Position numbers and translations under genes: made by a program | DNA from: Piper betle | Taxonomy: Eukaryota > Streptophyta > Magnoliopsida > Piperales > Piperaceae | Assembly: GCA_033002965.1 (NCBI GenBank) | Contig: JAURVB010004899.1 | Coordinates: 19,894 to 83,893 of the forward strand | Length of the DNA: 64,000 bases | Direction: 5' to 3' | Notes under the pieces: model-generated | Database searches by the model: none | What the model saw: the letters and a program-made list of their open reading frames with translations, nothing else | Told to the model about the DNA's origin: nothing | Shown: positions 19,080 through 31,018 of the stretch, in pieces | Numbering within the stretch: position 1 is the stretch's first letter | Layout: the number at the start of each line of letters is the position of its first letter

Positions 19080-20147
19080 ATTGATAATGATTAATTATAC
19101 TTCGAATTATTTGATTAGGAAATTTAATATGTTATGGATGATGTTAAAAATTGTGAAGTGCGGTATATGTTAATTAATTATTTGATTAGAAAGTTAATTC
19201 AGAATGAGAATTTAAAAATTGTGACATAGGCACCTATTTAAAAGTAATGATAAGAAGATTTTAAATTGTTGATTGTTAAATTAATTCATTTGTTGATAGT
19301 CTGATAGTGATATTAGTAATTATAGTATTTATAATTTTGCAATGATTTCTATGCATCAATTTCATTCATGCATTATATAACTAGCTTGGGCATTAGCATT
19401 TAGTTTGATTGTGTAGATGTAGAGTTGGATCTCGCCGCTTAAGTACGTGATATCGCTTGGAGCTTCTATCAAGTCCATTTAGGACTCGCCCCAGGTTTAT
19501 CACGTATTCTATCATGATTTATTTACTAATTGCAGGACATGTTAAGTAGTATTTTATCATATTTTACTTAACTCGGGTCATTTAATCAAATAGTTTTTTA
19601 GATTAATAACCCTTGAGGATGAGATCCCTCAAGTAGGTTTTCAAAAATAAAATCACCTCAAGTTGCCTCAGACCTATGGTATAAATCTCTTCTTATGCCT
19701 ATATATAATTTTATCAAGTTTTCAGTGAGATGAAAGATGGTGAAATCGACTTGTACAACAATAAGCGAGTGCACCTGCCAATCACAACGGGATATGGATT
19801 ACTGAGAAGGTTATTTTATTCCCGAAGGATCCTGACAACTTCGTGTTTTGAGTTCCATGCACCCGGAGAAACGTGGAGGTTTATGGGTATCGTTTACTAT
19901 AACGAACGTCCGGACATGTAGTTAAAAGGGTACCGAAGGCGACTGCGTGGGAGTACTCAACATTCGTGCTCTGACCCAGGAACAATATGGAGAAAATGAA
20001 AGGGCTTAAGATATACTGGTAGTCCTGAGGGACAGAAAAGAAAATAAGAAAAGGTCAAGAGAGATATCAGCAGATCAGTCAGTTTAGGATGTTATTGAGT
20101 TTGTGGCCTGATGGCTCTCCAGTAGATGCCCTTATGAGAAATCAATA

Positions 20148-20213
<66 letters not shown>

Positions 20214-20577
20214 GGTGATGATTAGGAGTCAGTCTAAACAGAGTAGTGACTATTATGTGCAAAAACACAAACATGGCACGTTATGCTTGGATTGTTGTGT
20301 TTTGATTATAGTGTATAATTTTAAAATGTGCTGTTAAATGTTTAAATGACTGAAAAATGTTAAAATAATATAACAGATATGTTAGATAAATTAGCAAATG
20401 GGTCAAGACCCACTTTATGAAAGTTATTCTGTGAATATGATCACTGTAAAAATTATAACGAATAGATGGGTCAAGACCTCATGGATGTATAAAGTTTTAT
20501 TAATAAATTTTAGTATTTTTTGAAATGGAAGTTTTCTGTTGTGATGTGTGTGTGTGTGTATATATATATGTGTGTGG
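19080..20577 (+). mobile_element. Old solo-LTR copy, left part
   Basis: From about 19390 the sequence follows the middle of the two younger LTRs (23006-25980 and 26997-29909): a GGAGCTTCTA motif, TTTAGGACTCG, TTAACTCGGG(T/C)CATTTA, GATGAGATCCCTC, then a TATATATAA promoter-like box near 19700. Many positions that are C or G in the younger copies are T or A here, so it looks old and deamination-worn. The GC-rich 5' third of the LTR is not recognisable, and the left limit is approximate. The copy stops in a TG/TA-rich tract at about 20550-20580; its missing 3' end seems to be at 30721-31018. Confidence 0.65.
20150..20215. repeat. (TA)n(GA)n microsatellite
   Basis: About 20 TA units followed by about 11 GA units, inside the old LTR copy. 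Confidence 0.95.
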
Positions 20578-21189
20578 ATAGGATAGCCTGGGGGCAACTG
20601 TAGGAAAAATTTCCAGCAATTGCCTCGATCTAAACCATCTGATTATATCGGACAGTCCAAATCTATTTTCTTAAAAAAAATAAAAACTTCCTCTCCCTCC
20701 CTCCCACTACCGTCCACAACGCCGAAGCCCTGGCAGTCCACCGCCCCGGTGCTCCCCGCCGCCCATCCTCAAAGGCGTGGGCGTGGGCGTGGCGAGGAGG
20801 GTGCAATGGAGGGCGTGGGCAAAGGCAAGGGCGTGACAAAGGGTGTGAGCGCAGGCACGAGAGAGGGTGTTGACACAGCAAAGGGCGTGGGCGCCGCCGC
20901 GGGTGGGGCTCGATGGGGGGCGTGGAGGGCGTGGGTGGAGGCATGGGAGCAGCAAAGGGCATGAGCACTGCTGAGGGCACGGGTGCAGGTGAGAGCTCGA
21001 CGGTGGGCGTGGGTGTGGGGGGGGGAGCATGGCGGCGGCGGCGGCAGCAGCGGCGTGGACAGTAGCGGGAGGGAGGAGGGGAAGTTTTTTTTAAGAAAAT
21101 AGATTTGGTCCATCCAATATAATAGGATAGTCCAAATAGGGGTGATTGGAGGAAATTTTTCCTATAGTCGGCCCAGGCTACTCTATCTA
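20578..21189. mobile_element. Inverted-repeat element E1 flanked by TA tracts
   Basis: The left end (GATAGGATAGCCTGGG, then AGGAAAAATTTCC, then AAATCTATTTTCTTAAAAAA) recurs inverted at the right end (21070-21189), giving a terminal inverted repeat of roughly 120 bases. The interior is GC-rich with GTGGGC-type short repeats and no recognisable transposase. Open frames in it translate to Pro/His/Arg-rich low-complexity peptides. It is flanked on the right by (TA)n and on the left by TG/TA repeats. Probably a non-autonomous DNA element; its superfamily is unclear. Confidence 0.7.
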
Positions 21190-21350
21190 TATATATATAT
21201 ATATATATAGGTAAAGTGATTGTGAGCCGAGGGCAGAAAAGTCCAAATAGAGGTGATTGGAGGAAATTTTTCCTACAGTCGCCCCAGGCTACTCTATCTT
21301 TTATATATATATATATGGGTAAAAAGTGATTGTGAGCCGAGGAGAGAAAA
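21130..21350. repeat. 111-bp tandem duplication spanning E1 end and E2 start
   Basis: Two diverged units begin with GTCCAAATAG at 21130 and 21241. Each contains the right terminal repeat of E1, a (TA)n tract and the left terminus of E2 (GTGATTGTGAGCCGAGG). The join between two elements was therefore duplicated as a block. Confidence 0.8.
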
Positions 21351-21702
21351 AAATTTTCTACCCCAAGCTCACATCTAGGTCGTCCGGTTATAAAGATGGC
21401 CAAGAACTGTCATTCTAAAAACAAAAAAAATCTCCCACTTCTGCTGCCGCCTCCTAGCCGCACTCCACCTCGCCTCGGTTGGCCTTGCCCTACCGTGGTC
21501 GCCCCTGCCCCACTGCGGTCACTATCCCGCCGCGACCACCCCCACCCCGTCCGCTCGTCACCCTGCTCCCCCACCACAGACGCCCCTCCTCTCCACTCCC
21601 TCAGGGAAGAGGGGCATCCACGGCGGGCGAGGGGGTGACCATGGATAGAGCGGGGGCGACGGCGGACGGGGCGGGGCCGACAAGGCGGAGGAGCGAGGCG
21701 GG

Positions 21703-22932
21703 TGAAAAACCCCGAAAAAATAATTAGGTTATTTTATTTAAGGTTTTATAAATCCTAGAATGAACCATAAATAATATTTAATTAAATTAATTCTTACGAA
21801 TCAATATCATAAATTATTAATTATAACCGTTAGCGTATCGGTGCGATAATATTTATAGATGGTTTTAAGTAAGTTTTATTTATTAAAATTTTAGGATTGG
21901 GAATTGTGAGTGCAATTCGACACCCATTTGCATTAACTCAATAGTCAATTTTGACTATTTGCTATCACACAAATAATTGGTGTTCAATATAGTTATGTGT
22001 GATTACGTTCTTTTCTATAAAAATTTAATGTAGTGTCTTCTTGAATTCCACACATATTTTTTCTATATAAAGGAGAATTCTATTGATGGTAAATAAAACA
22101 TCAACTTGATAGTTTGTGAGCACATTTGGCTCACAAAAGCTAAGTTTTAGGGAAGTTTCATTCATATTAGGATCGTGTGTTGTAGTTGTGGGTGTGTCAT
22201 CACAATTTCAGGTTCATATAATTACTCAAAATGTTATATATTCCTATTTGGGAGCCTTGGTCGGCTTGAGCGTACATTCGACCACCATGTGCTGAGCACA
22301 ACTGGGGTTAAAGAATTGACTCAGTCCGACATATGACAACACCCTTAAAATCCCCTATGCCGAAAAGGGTAACAAGGCGCAGTGGCACAAGACGACTCAT
22401 TATGCACTTGTGATACTGGAAGATAAGTCAATGGGATATATTGGTAACTACAAGCCGTGGGCCACGAAGCGTGTGTGCGCATACATGAGATTGTAGCTGG
22501 ATGGGGCAACCACCCCTCCCGGCATAATAAGAGTTTAGCATAGGCTCATAATCACTAAAAGGTTTAATTAATGATATTGTGGAATATATTAACTTGTTTC
22601 TTATAATTATATGACTTAGTATTTTTATCACTAATGCAGAATTGCCTCCGCAGGTGTGAGCATTATGGAAAGATGGGAAAAATTAGGATAGCTGGGGGAC
22701 TCTGTTATTAGACTTTTGAATTTTTTGTTTCTTATTTGTTATTATGCGTTTAGATTATTTGCATGGCAATGGGATTTCGGTTCAGTTCATGGGGCTTAGA
22801 TTATTCTGAGTTTTTATTATATTAAATTTTATGTCAGGGGTTTATTTAAAATATTGAAATTTTATAGAAAATTAATTTATGAGAGTTTCATATAATAACA
22901 TTTGGCTAGTGGCTCGGAATGGGCAGGTCGTT
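21703..22932 (+). mobile_element. Probable solo LTR, second family
   Basis: Begins TGAAAAACCCC and ends GGTCGTTATAACA, inside the GC-rich interior of E2, whose composition resumes on both sides. There is no coding region. The target duplication is not clean (GCGGG against GGGGC), so the boundaries may be off by a few bases. Confidence 0.5.
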
Positions 22933-23005
22933 ATAACAGGGGCGACAACGAATGCGGCGGGGCTAACGCCAATGGGGAGCGCAGCGGGGGCGACCATGGA
23001 CGGGG

Positions 23006-25980
23006 TGTAAAACCCACGATTCGAGTCAGGGTTTTATATTCAGAACCGGTCGGTTCGGCCGTTATTTTTGAGTCGAGTCAGATTCAGAACGCGTGTACTG
23101 AGCCGACGTCAGTCGCGTATATGATCATGCGTACCCAAGTATATGATGATAACGTCATGAACACAACAGAACAAAATGAGTTATCAGAATATATGAGAGT
23201 ATGCCAGTTATTTTTTTTATTTTTATATATATTGGATCGTAGATTTAATTTTAGGCTGTTTATCGCGTTAGGACGCGTTACGGGCAGTTTGGGTGGGTTG
23301 ATAGTTCTAGAGCATATCATTATGATGTTTTGGTGTTTGTTTGATTTTACGGGATTTTTCCTAATTTATTTTAGGATTTAATACGACTTAGTTATTATTC
23401 TTGACTCGAGCCGGAGATGAGTCAAGTAATATTTACAAGTTTTCCACCAGCCATTTTCTTCCGTCCCAATGCCTTTTTCCCTATCCAAACCCTAGCCGCA
23501 CCACCCTCCGCTTGTCTCACCGCCTCTTGTCGATGCCGCTCGGCTGCCGATCGACGCTGCCTAGGCCCGCCACGGCGTTGTCGTGCTGCCCTAACTAGGC
23601 CCGGCCACCATTCGGCCTCCACGACGCCGGACCGTTGCAACTAGCGCCGCGCCTAGGTTGCGCTTTCGTCGTCGATCGCGCTGCCAGCGACCGTTGCCGC
23701 CATGATCGGGTGGTCGCCTCGACACCCTCGACCGCCCAGCGAGCCTTTCCTGACCAGAGCGGAGGCCGTCGCCGCCCAGGCCGGCCGGATTTAGTCACCC
23801 ACCACCGACCCTCTGTTTTAGCCATTTTTCGGCGAGGCACCACCTCTGCCGACCATGTCGATGTCGTAGATGCGTCGGGCTCGCCGAGCCGGTTCCAATG
23901 GTACCCAATACCATTGCTTTCCAGCCAGTAGACGCTAGTCGGCGATTGTCGCCGGAAAATCGCTGGAAGCTGCTGGAAAACCACCGAAACCTGCCCGGAA
24001 AACCGGATTTGGCTGGAATTCGCCGGATCTTCCACGGAGCTCATCCAGTCGATCCCAATCAAACTTTGGACGCCGACGAGCGTCGAATTCGAGCTCCGAG
24101 ATGCGTAATAAAACCCTAGCCGTCACAGATCGCCGACGACGTGAGGTATAATTACCTCCGAATTTATAATTTAAACTTGATGATTGTTAGCACAACATGC
24201 TAGGGTTGATTTATTGATGTGATTAATGCTTAATTATGGATGGAATGATGAGTTGCATGATGAGATTAAGTGTGAATGAAGAGTAAGTGATCTAATGAGA
24301 GCATGATAAGTGACTACGATGTAACTTAGAAAAAACGTAATAAAATTAGTATGAATAGGATGAGTTAGAGATTATTTTCACATCTATGATTATTTGGTTG
24401 TAGCTGGATACTGTTTGTATTTTGAGTGTGATGTTCATTGTGTGTGATGCATCATTTAGTTAGCGGGCGTTAGTATTTAGTTTTGATATGTAGGTACGGA
24501 GTAGGAGCTCGCCGCCTAGGTGCGATGACACGCTTGGAGCTTCTACCAGGTCCGTTTAGGACTCGCCTCTGTTTTACGTCTATTCTATTGTATGTTTATT
24601 TTATTATTTGCAGGACGGGTTAAGTGGCGTTTTATCGGATCCCACTTAACTCGGGCCATTTAACCGAACAGTTTTCTGGATTAATAACCCCTCGAGGATG
24701 AGATCCCTCGAGGATGATTTCGAAAACAAGATCCACCACAAGTTGCCTTCGGGCCTATTATATAAATCTCTTCCCAGGCCTATATATATAATTTTATCGA
24801 GTTTTCAATGAGACGAGAGATGGAGAAACCGACTGCACGTACCATGAGCGGATGCCGTGACAGTCAAAGCGGGCTCTGGATTAGTGCAGCGGACTGTTCC
24901 ATTCCCGAGGGATCCTGACAACTCCGCGTTTGAGTTCCTCACACCCAGAGAACGTGGAGGTTTACGGGTACTGTTTAGTACAGCGCATGTCCGGACTTGT
25001 GGTTTAAAGGGTACTAAAGGCGACTGCCTGAGAGTACTCGGCCTTCGTGCTCAAGGCCAGGAGAAATATGGAGGTAAGGAGAGGGCTTAGGATTTGAGAC
25101 CAGAAAATGAAGTAAGAAAATGCCGAGAGAGGCATCAGCAGCAACAGATCAGTCAGTTCGGGATGCTACCGGGTCTGCAGCCCAGTGGCTCCTCAGTAGG
25201 TGCCCTTCAGAGTGTTCACGAGGAGTATATGATATTTTCTTTCATATGAGAGTTTGCTCTCATAGCCAGCTTGTTATAGTTATTTTATTTTCCGGACCAG
25301 TAACACTTGTTACTGACGTGTTTTTATACTATATGTAGGTAATAATCACGAGTTGGAGGAGCCAGCTTGGACGGAGGAGCACTGTTGTCGCTTGCACACA
25401 TGTCAGTCGATAGAGTGGTTAATATTTTGTTTATAATGTTATTATATTGTGAATGGTGTGGCTAAATGCTTAAGACATAATGATGTGACATGATTAAATG
25501 CTAAGACAGGATGACATGTTGTGATTAATTGTTAAGACATGATGACAGAATGTGAAACATGAATAGATTTCGCAGCGGAAGTGTGGTGGGTTGAGACCCA
25601 AGCTTAGAGTGAGTAAATTGTATATTAGATTGTGTGGATAAAGTTGCTTGATATATAGATATATATTTGCATATATGTTTATATATATTATTTTGACAGA
25701 GTGACCCTAATTGCACTTTTAGGGGAGATTCTTGTCCGTTTTATTTTAGAATTTTTATTGATTTTGATCGTAATCGTATTGTTGTATGAATTACTTTGCA
25801 TGTCATCCATGTAGTATCATGTTAGGATTCTGTGCATTTATCCATGCATGACGAGTCGTATCTTCATCTTAAGACGCCGAGATTAGATCCGCACGAGTTG
25901 GGTTCGGGTTAGCCGACCTAACCGGGGCCTGTAACATGCTGGTTTGGTTCACGAGCATGGACCGGATTTGGGGTGTTATA
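23006..25980 (+). mobile_element. Solo LTR 1 (~2.98 kb), perfect target duplication
   Basis: Starts TGTAAAACCCACGATTCG and ends GGGGTGTTATA. It is flanked by the identical 5-mer CGGGG at 23001-23005 and 25981-25985, the target site duplication of an LTR retroelement. It holds a GC-rich part (about 23430-24140), a TATA-like box (CCTATATATATAA near 24779) and no gag-pol reading frame, so it is a solo LTR left by LTR-LTR recombination. The same family occurs at 26997-29909 and in degraded form at 19080-20577 with 30721-31018. Confidence 0.9.
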
Positions 25981-26432
25981 CGGGGCGAGGCCAGCGCTGG
26001 TGGGGGAGTAGGGCAGGGGCAACAACCAACAGGGCTGGGTTGACGCGGCGGGGAGAGGGGCTGGGGCGACCATGGACAGGGTGGGGCCAACGCTGCAGGT
26101 AAGCGGGCTGGGCGACTGCTGCAGGGAGGGGTAGGGCGGGATCTTTCGTCACACGACCTGATTAGGCTGTGGCTGGCCATGTCCGACTGCCATGTTGCAT
26201 GATTTGGCCGGTGGGCAGCCCAACAAGGCCGCTGCGGCCAACACGGTCTCTCGGTGACCATGTTTTGTTTTTGTAAAGTAGATATGTGCTGTCCTTGTAA
26301 TCAGACAGCCCAAATTAAGTTTAGTTTTTTTCAAAAAAAAACAGCAAATATGGAGCCGTCTTTGTAATCAGATGGCCCAGATGTGAGCTCAGGGCAAAAA
26401 AAATTTTCTGCCCTGGGCTCACCTCAGCGCCC

Positions 26433-26436
<4 letters not shown>

Positions 26437-26508
<72 letters not shown>
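26437..26508. repeat. (TA)n microsatellite between E2 and E3
   Basis: About 36 TA units, separating the right end of E2 from the left end of E3. Confidence 0.95.
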
Positions 26509-26511
<3 letters not shown>

Positions 26512-29500
26512 CATTAGTTAGTTAGTTTGTTTGTTTGTTTGTTTGTTAGTTTGGGGTGCGCTGCATGCTTTTGCAGCGCACCCCAGTGAGAGCTGCTGGA
26601 TCAAATCCAGTGGCTCTCGTTTATTAACCGCCCCCCGCCACCACCACCAACTGTCGTCCCCTGCAACCACCACTCTCCCCCACAACCACCGCTTGCCACC
26701 GCCACCTCCGCACTCGTGCTCTAAACCTAATAACCCACCCAAAATTAATAAATAATGCATTCTAACTCGGTAAAAAGTTTTAAAATTAATTTTGTGATCA
26801 ACTATATATTAATAAAAATGGCATACTCTTATATATTCTGCTAACTCATTTTTTCTGCATTCATCATGTAATGTGTAAAAATAGCATAGATTTGTCCTCC
26901 CAAAATTCGGAAACACATCGATGCCTATGTTCAAGAATGGCTGGCCTCTTATTAAGAACATTTAAATTATGTTGAAGAATTCGGAAACACATCAGATGTA
27001 AAACCCATGACTCGAGTCAGAGTTTTACGGGAGCGAACCAGTCGGTTCGAGTCGAGTCAGCTTCATGGACCGCGAGCTGAGTTGAGGCCAGTTGTGAGTT
27101 ATGAGCGATGAGGGTCATGTATGCTCAAGTATACGATGATAACGTCAAAAAGATGATGAAAAATGGGTTATCAAGTATATGGAGGTATGCAGTATTGATT
27201 GTTATTTTTATTTGATCGTAGATTATTTTTAGGGCCGAATGACGAATTAGGATGCGATATAGGTGAGTTTGGGTGGGCTATTAGTTATAGAACATATCAT
27301 TTGGATGTTGTTGTGTTCGTCTGATTTTACGGGATTTTTCCCATATTTTTCTAGATTTTTTTTAGAATTTATTACGAACTAGTTATTATTTTGACTCGAG
27401 TAGAATCGAGTCAATACTTATTTACGAGTTTGCCATTGGGAGTATTTCTTCTTCCTCCCGACACTTCCTCACCCAAACCCTATCACCGCCGCCTTGTGTC
27501 GTCGCTGCCGCCGCCGCTGTCGACGCCGCGCTGCCGCCGATCAACGCCGCCCCACCCCGCCGTGCAGTCGCCGTGCCGCCACGACCCACCCCGGCCACCG
27601 TCTCGCCGCCACGACGCCGGAATCGCCCCACAAGCCGCGACGCCCTCCCTCGTCGATTCGCCGCCGTCCGGGCCGCGCCGCCGCCACTGTGACCCCGACG
27701 ACCACCCCCTCGCCGTCGCCGACGTTTCCCCATCATCCCGACCGCCGTCGAGGCCGGCCGCAGCCCCGATCGGAGCACGCCGCCGCCGCCACCCACTTTC
27801 GACGCCGCCGCCGACAGCCATCGCCGCCCCGGCTACTTTGTTTGACACCACCATCGGACCAAGCTCGTCGAGCTGGTGCCGATAGACCCCCTGATTGCCC
27901 CGTCCCGAATCATCGCCGGAAAACTGCTGGAATCTGCCGGAAAATCGCCGACACTCCGGAAACCGCCGAAAAATTGGATTCGTGGGAAATTCGCCGGATC
28001 ATCCGCCGAACGCACCCGGTCCAATCTGATCGGACTTCGGACGCCGCTAGGTGCCGAATTCGAGTTTCGAGCCACGAAACGGAAACCCTAGCCGTCGCCG
28101 ATTTTCGACGACGCGAGGTATAATTTATTTTAACTTAATTATTTGAAAGTATTGATTATTAGAATTGCATGCTAGGATTGGTGAATTGTGTGTTATAATA
28201 ATATATATAAATGTAGATTTGATTAAGGATAAAATATGAAATTTGTTTGATTGAGTGGTGTTAAAAATGGAGGCTAAGAAACTAATTAGGGTAACTAGGT
28301 AATGATCATGATCTAATGCAAACTAGCCTAAGTAGACTTGCTAGAATTGATATAGGTTGATGTGTGTTGATTGATGCGTGATTGTGTTGATTGTGTGTGC
28401 ATGCTATAGGATGTGTGATTCATCATGCGGGCGTTAGTTTTTAGCTTGATTGTGTAGGTACGGTGTAGGAGCTCGCCGCCTAGGCGCGTGGACCCGTTTG
28501 GAGCTTCTACCAGGTCCGTTTAGGACTCGTTCTCTGTTTTTACGCTACTCTATTGTGTATTTGATTTATCATGTGCAGGACGAGTTAAGTGGCATTTTAT
28601 CGGATCCCACTTAACTCGGGCCATTTAGCCAACGGTTCTTTTTCGGATTAATAACCCTCGAGGATGAGATCCCTCGAGTTTGTTTTCGAACTTCAGATCC
28701 AGCTCACGATGCCTTCGGGCCTATTGTATAAATCCCAACCCAGGCCTATATATATATAGTTTTCGCGTTTTCGGTGAGAGATGGAATGAGGGTTACTGAC
28801 GGCCACGCCTTCAGATAGGGCGTGTGCTCGGAAGAGCGGGCTCTGGAGCTGGGGAGAACCCACTTCGTTCCCGAAGGATCCGGACAACTCCACCTTTGAG
28901 TTCCTCAAACCCGGAGAAGTGTGGAGGTTTACGGGTACTGCAATGCAGCGCATGTCTAGACTTGTGGTTCAAAGGGTACTAAAGGCGACTGCCTGAGAGT
29001 GCTCGGCCTTCGTGCTCAAGGCCAGGAGTAATATGGAAGGTGCAGAGGGCGAAAAGGAATGAGATTTGATGCGAGAAGCGATAGAGAAATGGCCAACGTA
29101 TGAGAATGAGAAAGAAAGGGGGACGCTATCGACTCGAGGGCGACGGCCCGATAGCGACGGCTCCCGTATGTGCCCTGATGAGAGTTCTTGAGGAAGTATA
29201 TGGTTTTCATTCAACAGGAGAGTTTGCTCTCCTGTGCTAGATTGATATTAGTTATTTTTCGGGCTGGTAACGCTCGTTACTGACAGTTTTTCTATATATA
29301 TGTAGGTGAGGAATGCGAGCGATGAAAGCTGTCGGGACTGCGGAGGAGCAGCACGGAACCGCACACACATGTACCTGCTGCATGTAATGTATAATGATGG
29401 TTGTTTAATGCTATGTGAATGATTATTAGAATGTTTTTGTCTTGATGAATTGCCTGTTATGAAATGAACGGATAGATGTGAATGAGCAGGGAGCCTTGGA

Positions 29501-30720
29501 GTTCAGACTCGGCTCAGGTGAAAACGAATGAGATAGTGATTGAATGCCATGGTAGATTGTTATGTTTTATCCTATTTTGATAAAATATTTATATACCCTT
29601 GTTGTGGACAGGTTGGCCCCTATTGCACTTTTAGGAGAAACTTTGTCCGTTTTTCCGTAGTAGTATATATTTTCTTTTGGTTTCTCATTTATTGTTTTGT
29701 CTTGTCTTTGCTTGCACGTCATGGCATGCATGTAAGACTCCGTTAGAATCCAATTGTTCCCATTCATGCATTTCATATTTGCATCTCCATCTTGAGACGC
29801 CGAGGGTAGATCCAGGTCGACTTAACCGAATCTAGTAGATTAGCGAACGGTTCGGTCGCCGGTGACATTTCTGGATCGGTTCACGGGTGAGCCGAAACGG
29901 GGTGTTACATCAGAGCCAAAACACATGAGGGCCATCTCATTTAATTTTCTTCCACATGATGAATACAAGTACAAACCATGAAAGATCATGCCTGCGAATA
30001 ACTAACAAGTTACAAATCTGTCAAGTTTTATTAAAGCCAATAACAAATCATAGAAACAAGTTACAAATATCATACTCGTTCTCCATCACTGCTTTTAGAT
30101 TTTCCATCATTGCATCGATGCCCCTAAATAGACTCCACAACTCCACTTTCAGATAGAATATTTTTTTACCTATATATTTAAAAATAAAACATGGAAACTA
30201 ATCACATAGATTATATATAACAAAGATCAAAACAAGGTTTGTATTAGGCAACATTATCGATGTGTTATAATTGCAGGGCAAGTGGGCTTATCGTGCCCAA
30301 CTCCCTGTTTGTTGCAACCATGACATAGCCCATCTTTTACCATATGCTCCATTGCAAGTTTTTTTACCAATCTTCCACCTTTTATTACTTCCTTTTGTCT
30401 TTGATTGTGCCGGTGGATGTACTTGTATTCCATGATGTACCTGTATTCCATGATGTAGATCATCTACCACATCTTTTACCAATTTCTCTATTTCCAAAAG
30501 TTTTTGGGGTCGGGGTCGCAGCGGCTGGGGAGGGTGGCAGGGGCTTCCAGGGGGAAGAATGAATGCGAACTGCTGGATTTTGATCTAGCGGCTCGCATAA
30601 GAATGAGAGGGGCTAGGGTGGAAATAAATGAGAGCCACTGGATTTGATCAATCCAGCGGCTCTAGTTGGGGTGTGCTACATGCGCTGCAAAAGCATGCAG
30701 CGCACCTCAAACTAACTATA
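26509..30720. mobile_element. Foldback-ended element E3, carrying solo LTR 2
   Basis: The left end (TTAGTTTGGGGTGCGCTGCA, then TGCAGCGCACCCC, then GCTGGATCAAATCCAGTGG and CTCTCGTTTATT) recurs inverted at 30620-30720. The terminal repeat is about 90 bases and itself contains a 13-bp-stem hairpin, perfect in the left copy. The left end also has a (TTTG)n expansion. The interior is GC-rich near the ends and shows no transposase. Solo LTR 2 (26997-29909) accounts for most of the length. Confidence 0.68.
26997..29909 (+). mobile_element. Solo LTR 2 (~2.91 kb), perfect target duplication
   Basis: Starts TGTAAAACCCATGACTCG and ends GGGGTGTTACA, flanked by TCAGA at 26992-26996 and 29910-29914. It aligns along its length with solo LTR 1, including the GC-rich part (27430-28120), the GGAGCTTCTACCAGGTCCG motif, GATGAGATCCCTCGAG, and a TATATATATAG box near 28745. 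There is no gag-pol frame. The open frames of 120-209 codons in its GC-rich part are compositional. Confidence 0.9.
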
Positions 30721-31018
30721 TTGTGGTTTGACAAGGTGACCCTTGTTACACTTTTAGAGGGACACTCTGTCCGTTTTATTTTTAGAAATTTTATCAATTT
30801 TATCGTAATTATATTTTAAGGTGAATTATTTGACATGACATTTACGTAGTATCCTCTTAGGATTTTTTTGCATCTCATGCATACATAATAAAATTTATCT
30901 TTCATTTTAATACGCTGATAGTAAATCTATTCGGGTTAGGTTTGGATTAGCTGGCTTAATCGGGTGACCTGTAACATTTCAGTTCGGTTTACTATTGCGC
31001 AAGATTTGATGTTTATAG
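30721..31018 (+). mobile_element. Old solo-LTR copy, right part
   Basis: Matches the last ~290 bases of solo LTRs 1 and 2: a GTGACCC(T/C)..TT(A/G)CACTTTTAG motif, CTGTCCGTTTTATTTT, TACGCTGATAGTAAATC, CTGTAACATTTCAG, and a terminal TGTTTATA in place of TGTTATA. It starts exactly where E3 ends, and it contains the part missing from the copy at 19080-20577. Confidence 0.7.

Larger units (their letters stand above)
21317..26436. mobile_element. Foldback-ended element E2, interrupted by LTR insertions
   Basis: The left terminus at 21317-21380 (GTGAGCCGAGGAGAGAAAA, then TTTTCTACC, then AAGCTCAC) is matched inverted by 26385-26436 (GTGAGCTCAGGGCA, then TTTTCTGCCCTGGGCTCAC). Each end can fold into a hairpin. 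The GC-rich interior (GGGGCGACC-type motifs, 21440-21700, 22915-23005, 25981-26150) is one block split by a probable LTR (21703-22932) and by a clear solo LTR (23006-25980). No transposase ORF is visible. (TA)n flanks both sides. Confidence 0.65.

Noticed and set aside
20663..21403. 246-codon open frame on the minus strand, Pro/Arg/His-rich
   Set aside because: It runs through the inverted terminal repeats and the GC-rich interior of E1; low complexity with no domain.
21440..26150. GC-rich blocks of E2 as captured host gene fragments
   Set aside because: They repeat GGGGCGACC-type words and show no exon-like conserved protein motif.
27391..28123. Open frames of 120-209 codons on both strands
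   Set aside because: They lie in the GC-rich part of solo LTR 2, are Arg/Pro/Ser low complexity, and are open in several frames at once because of composition.
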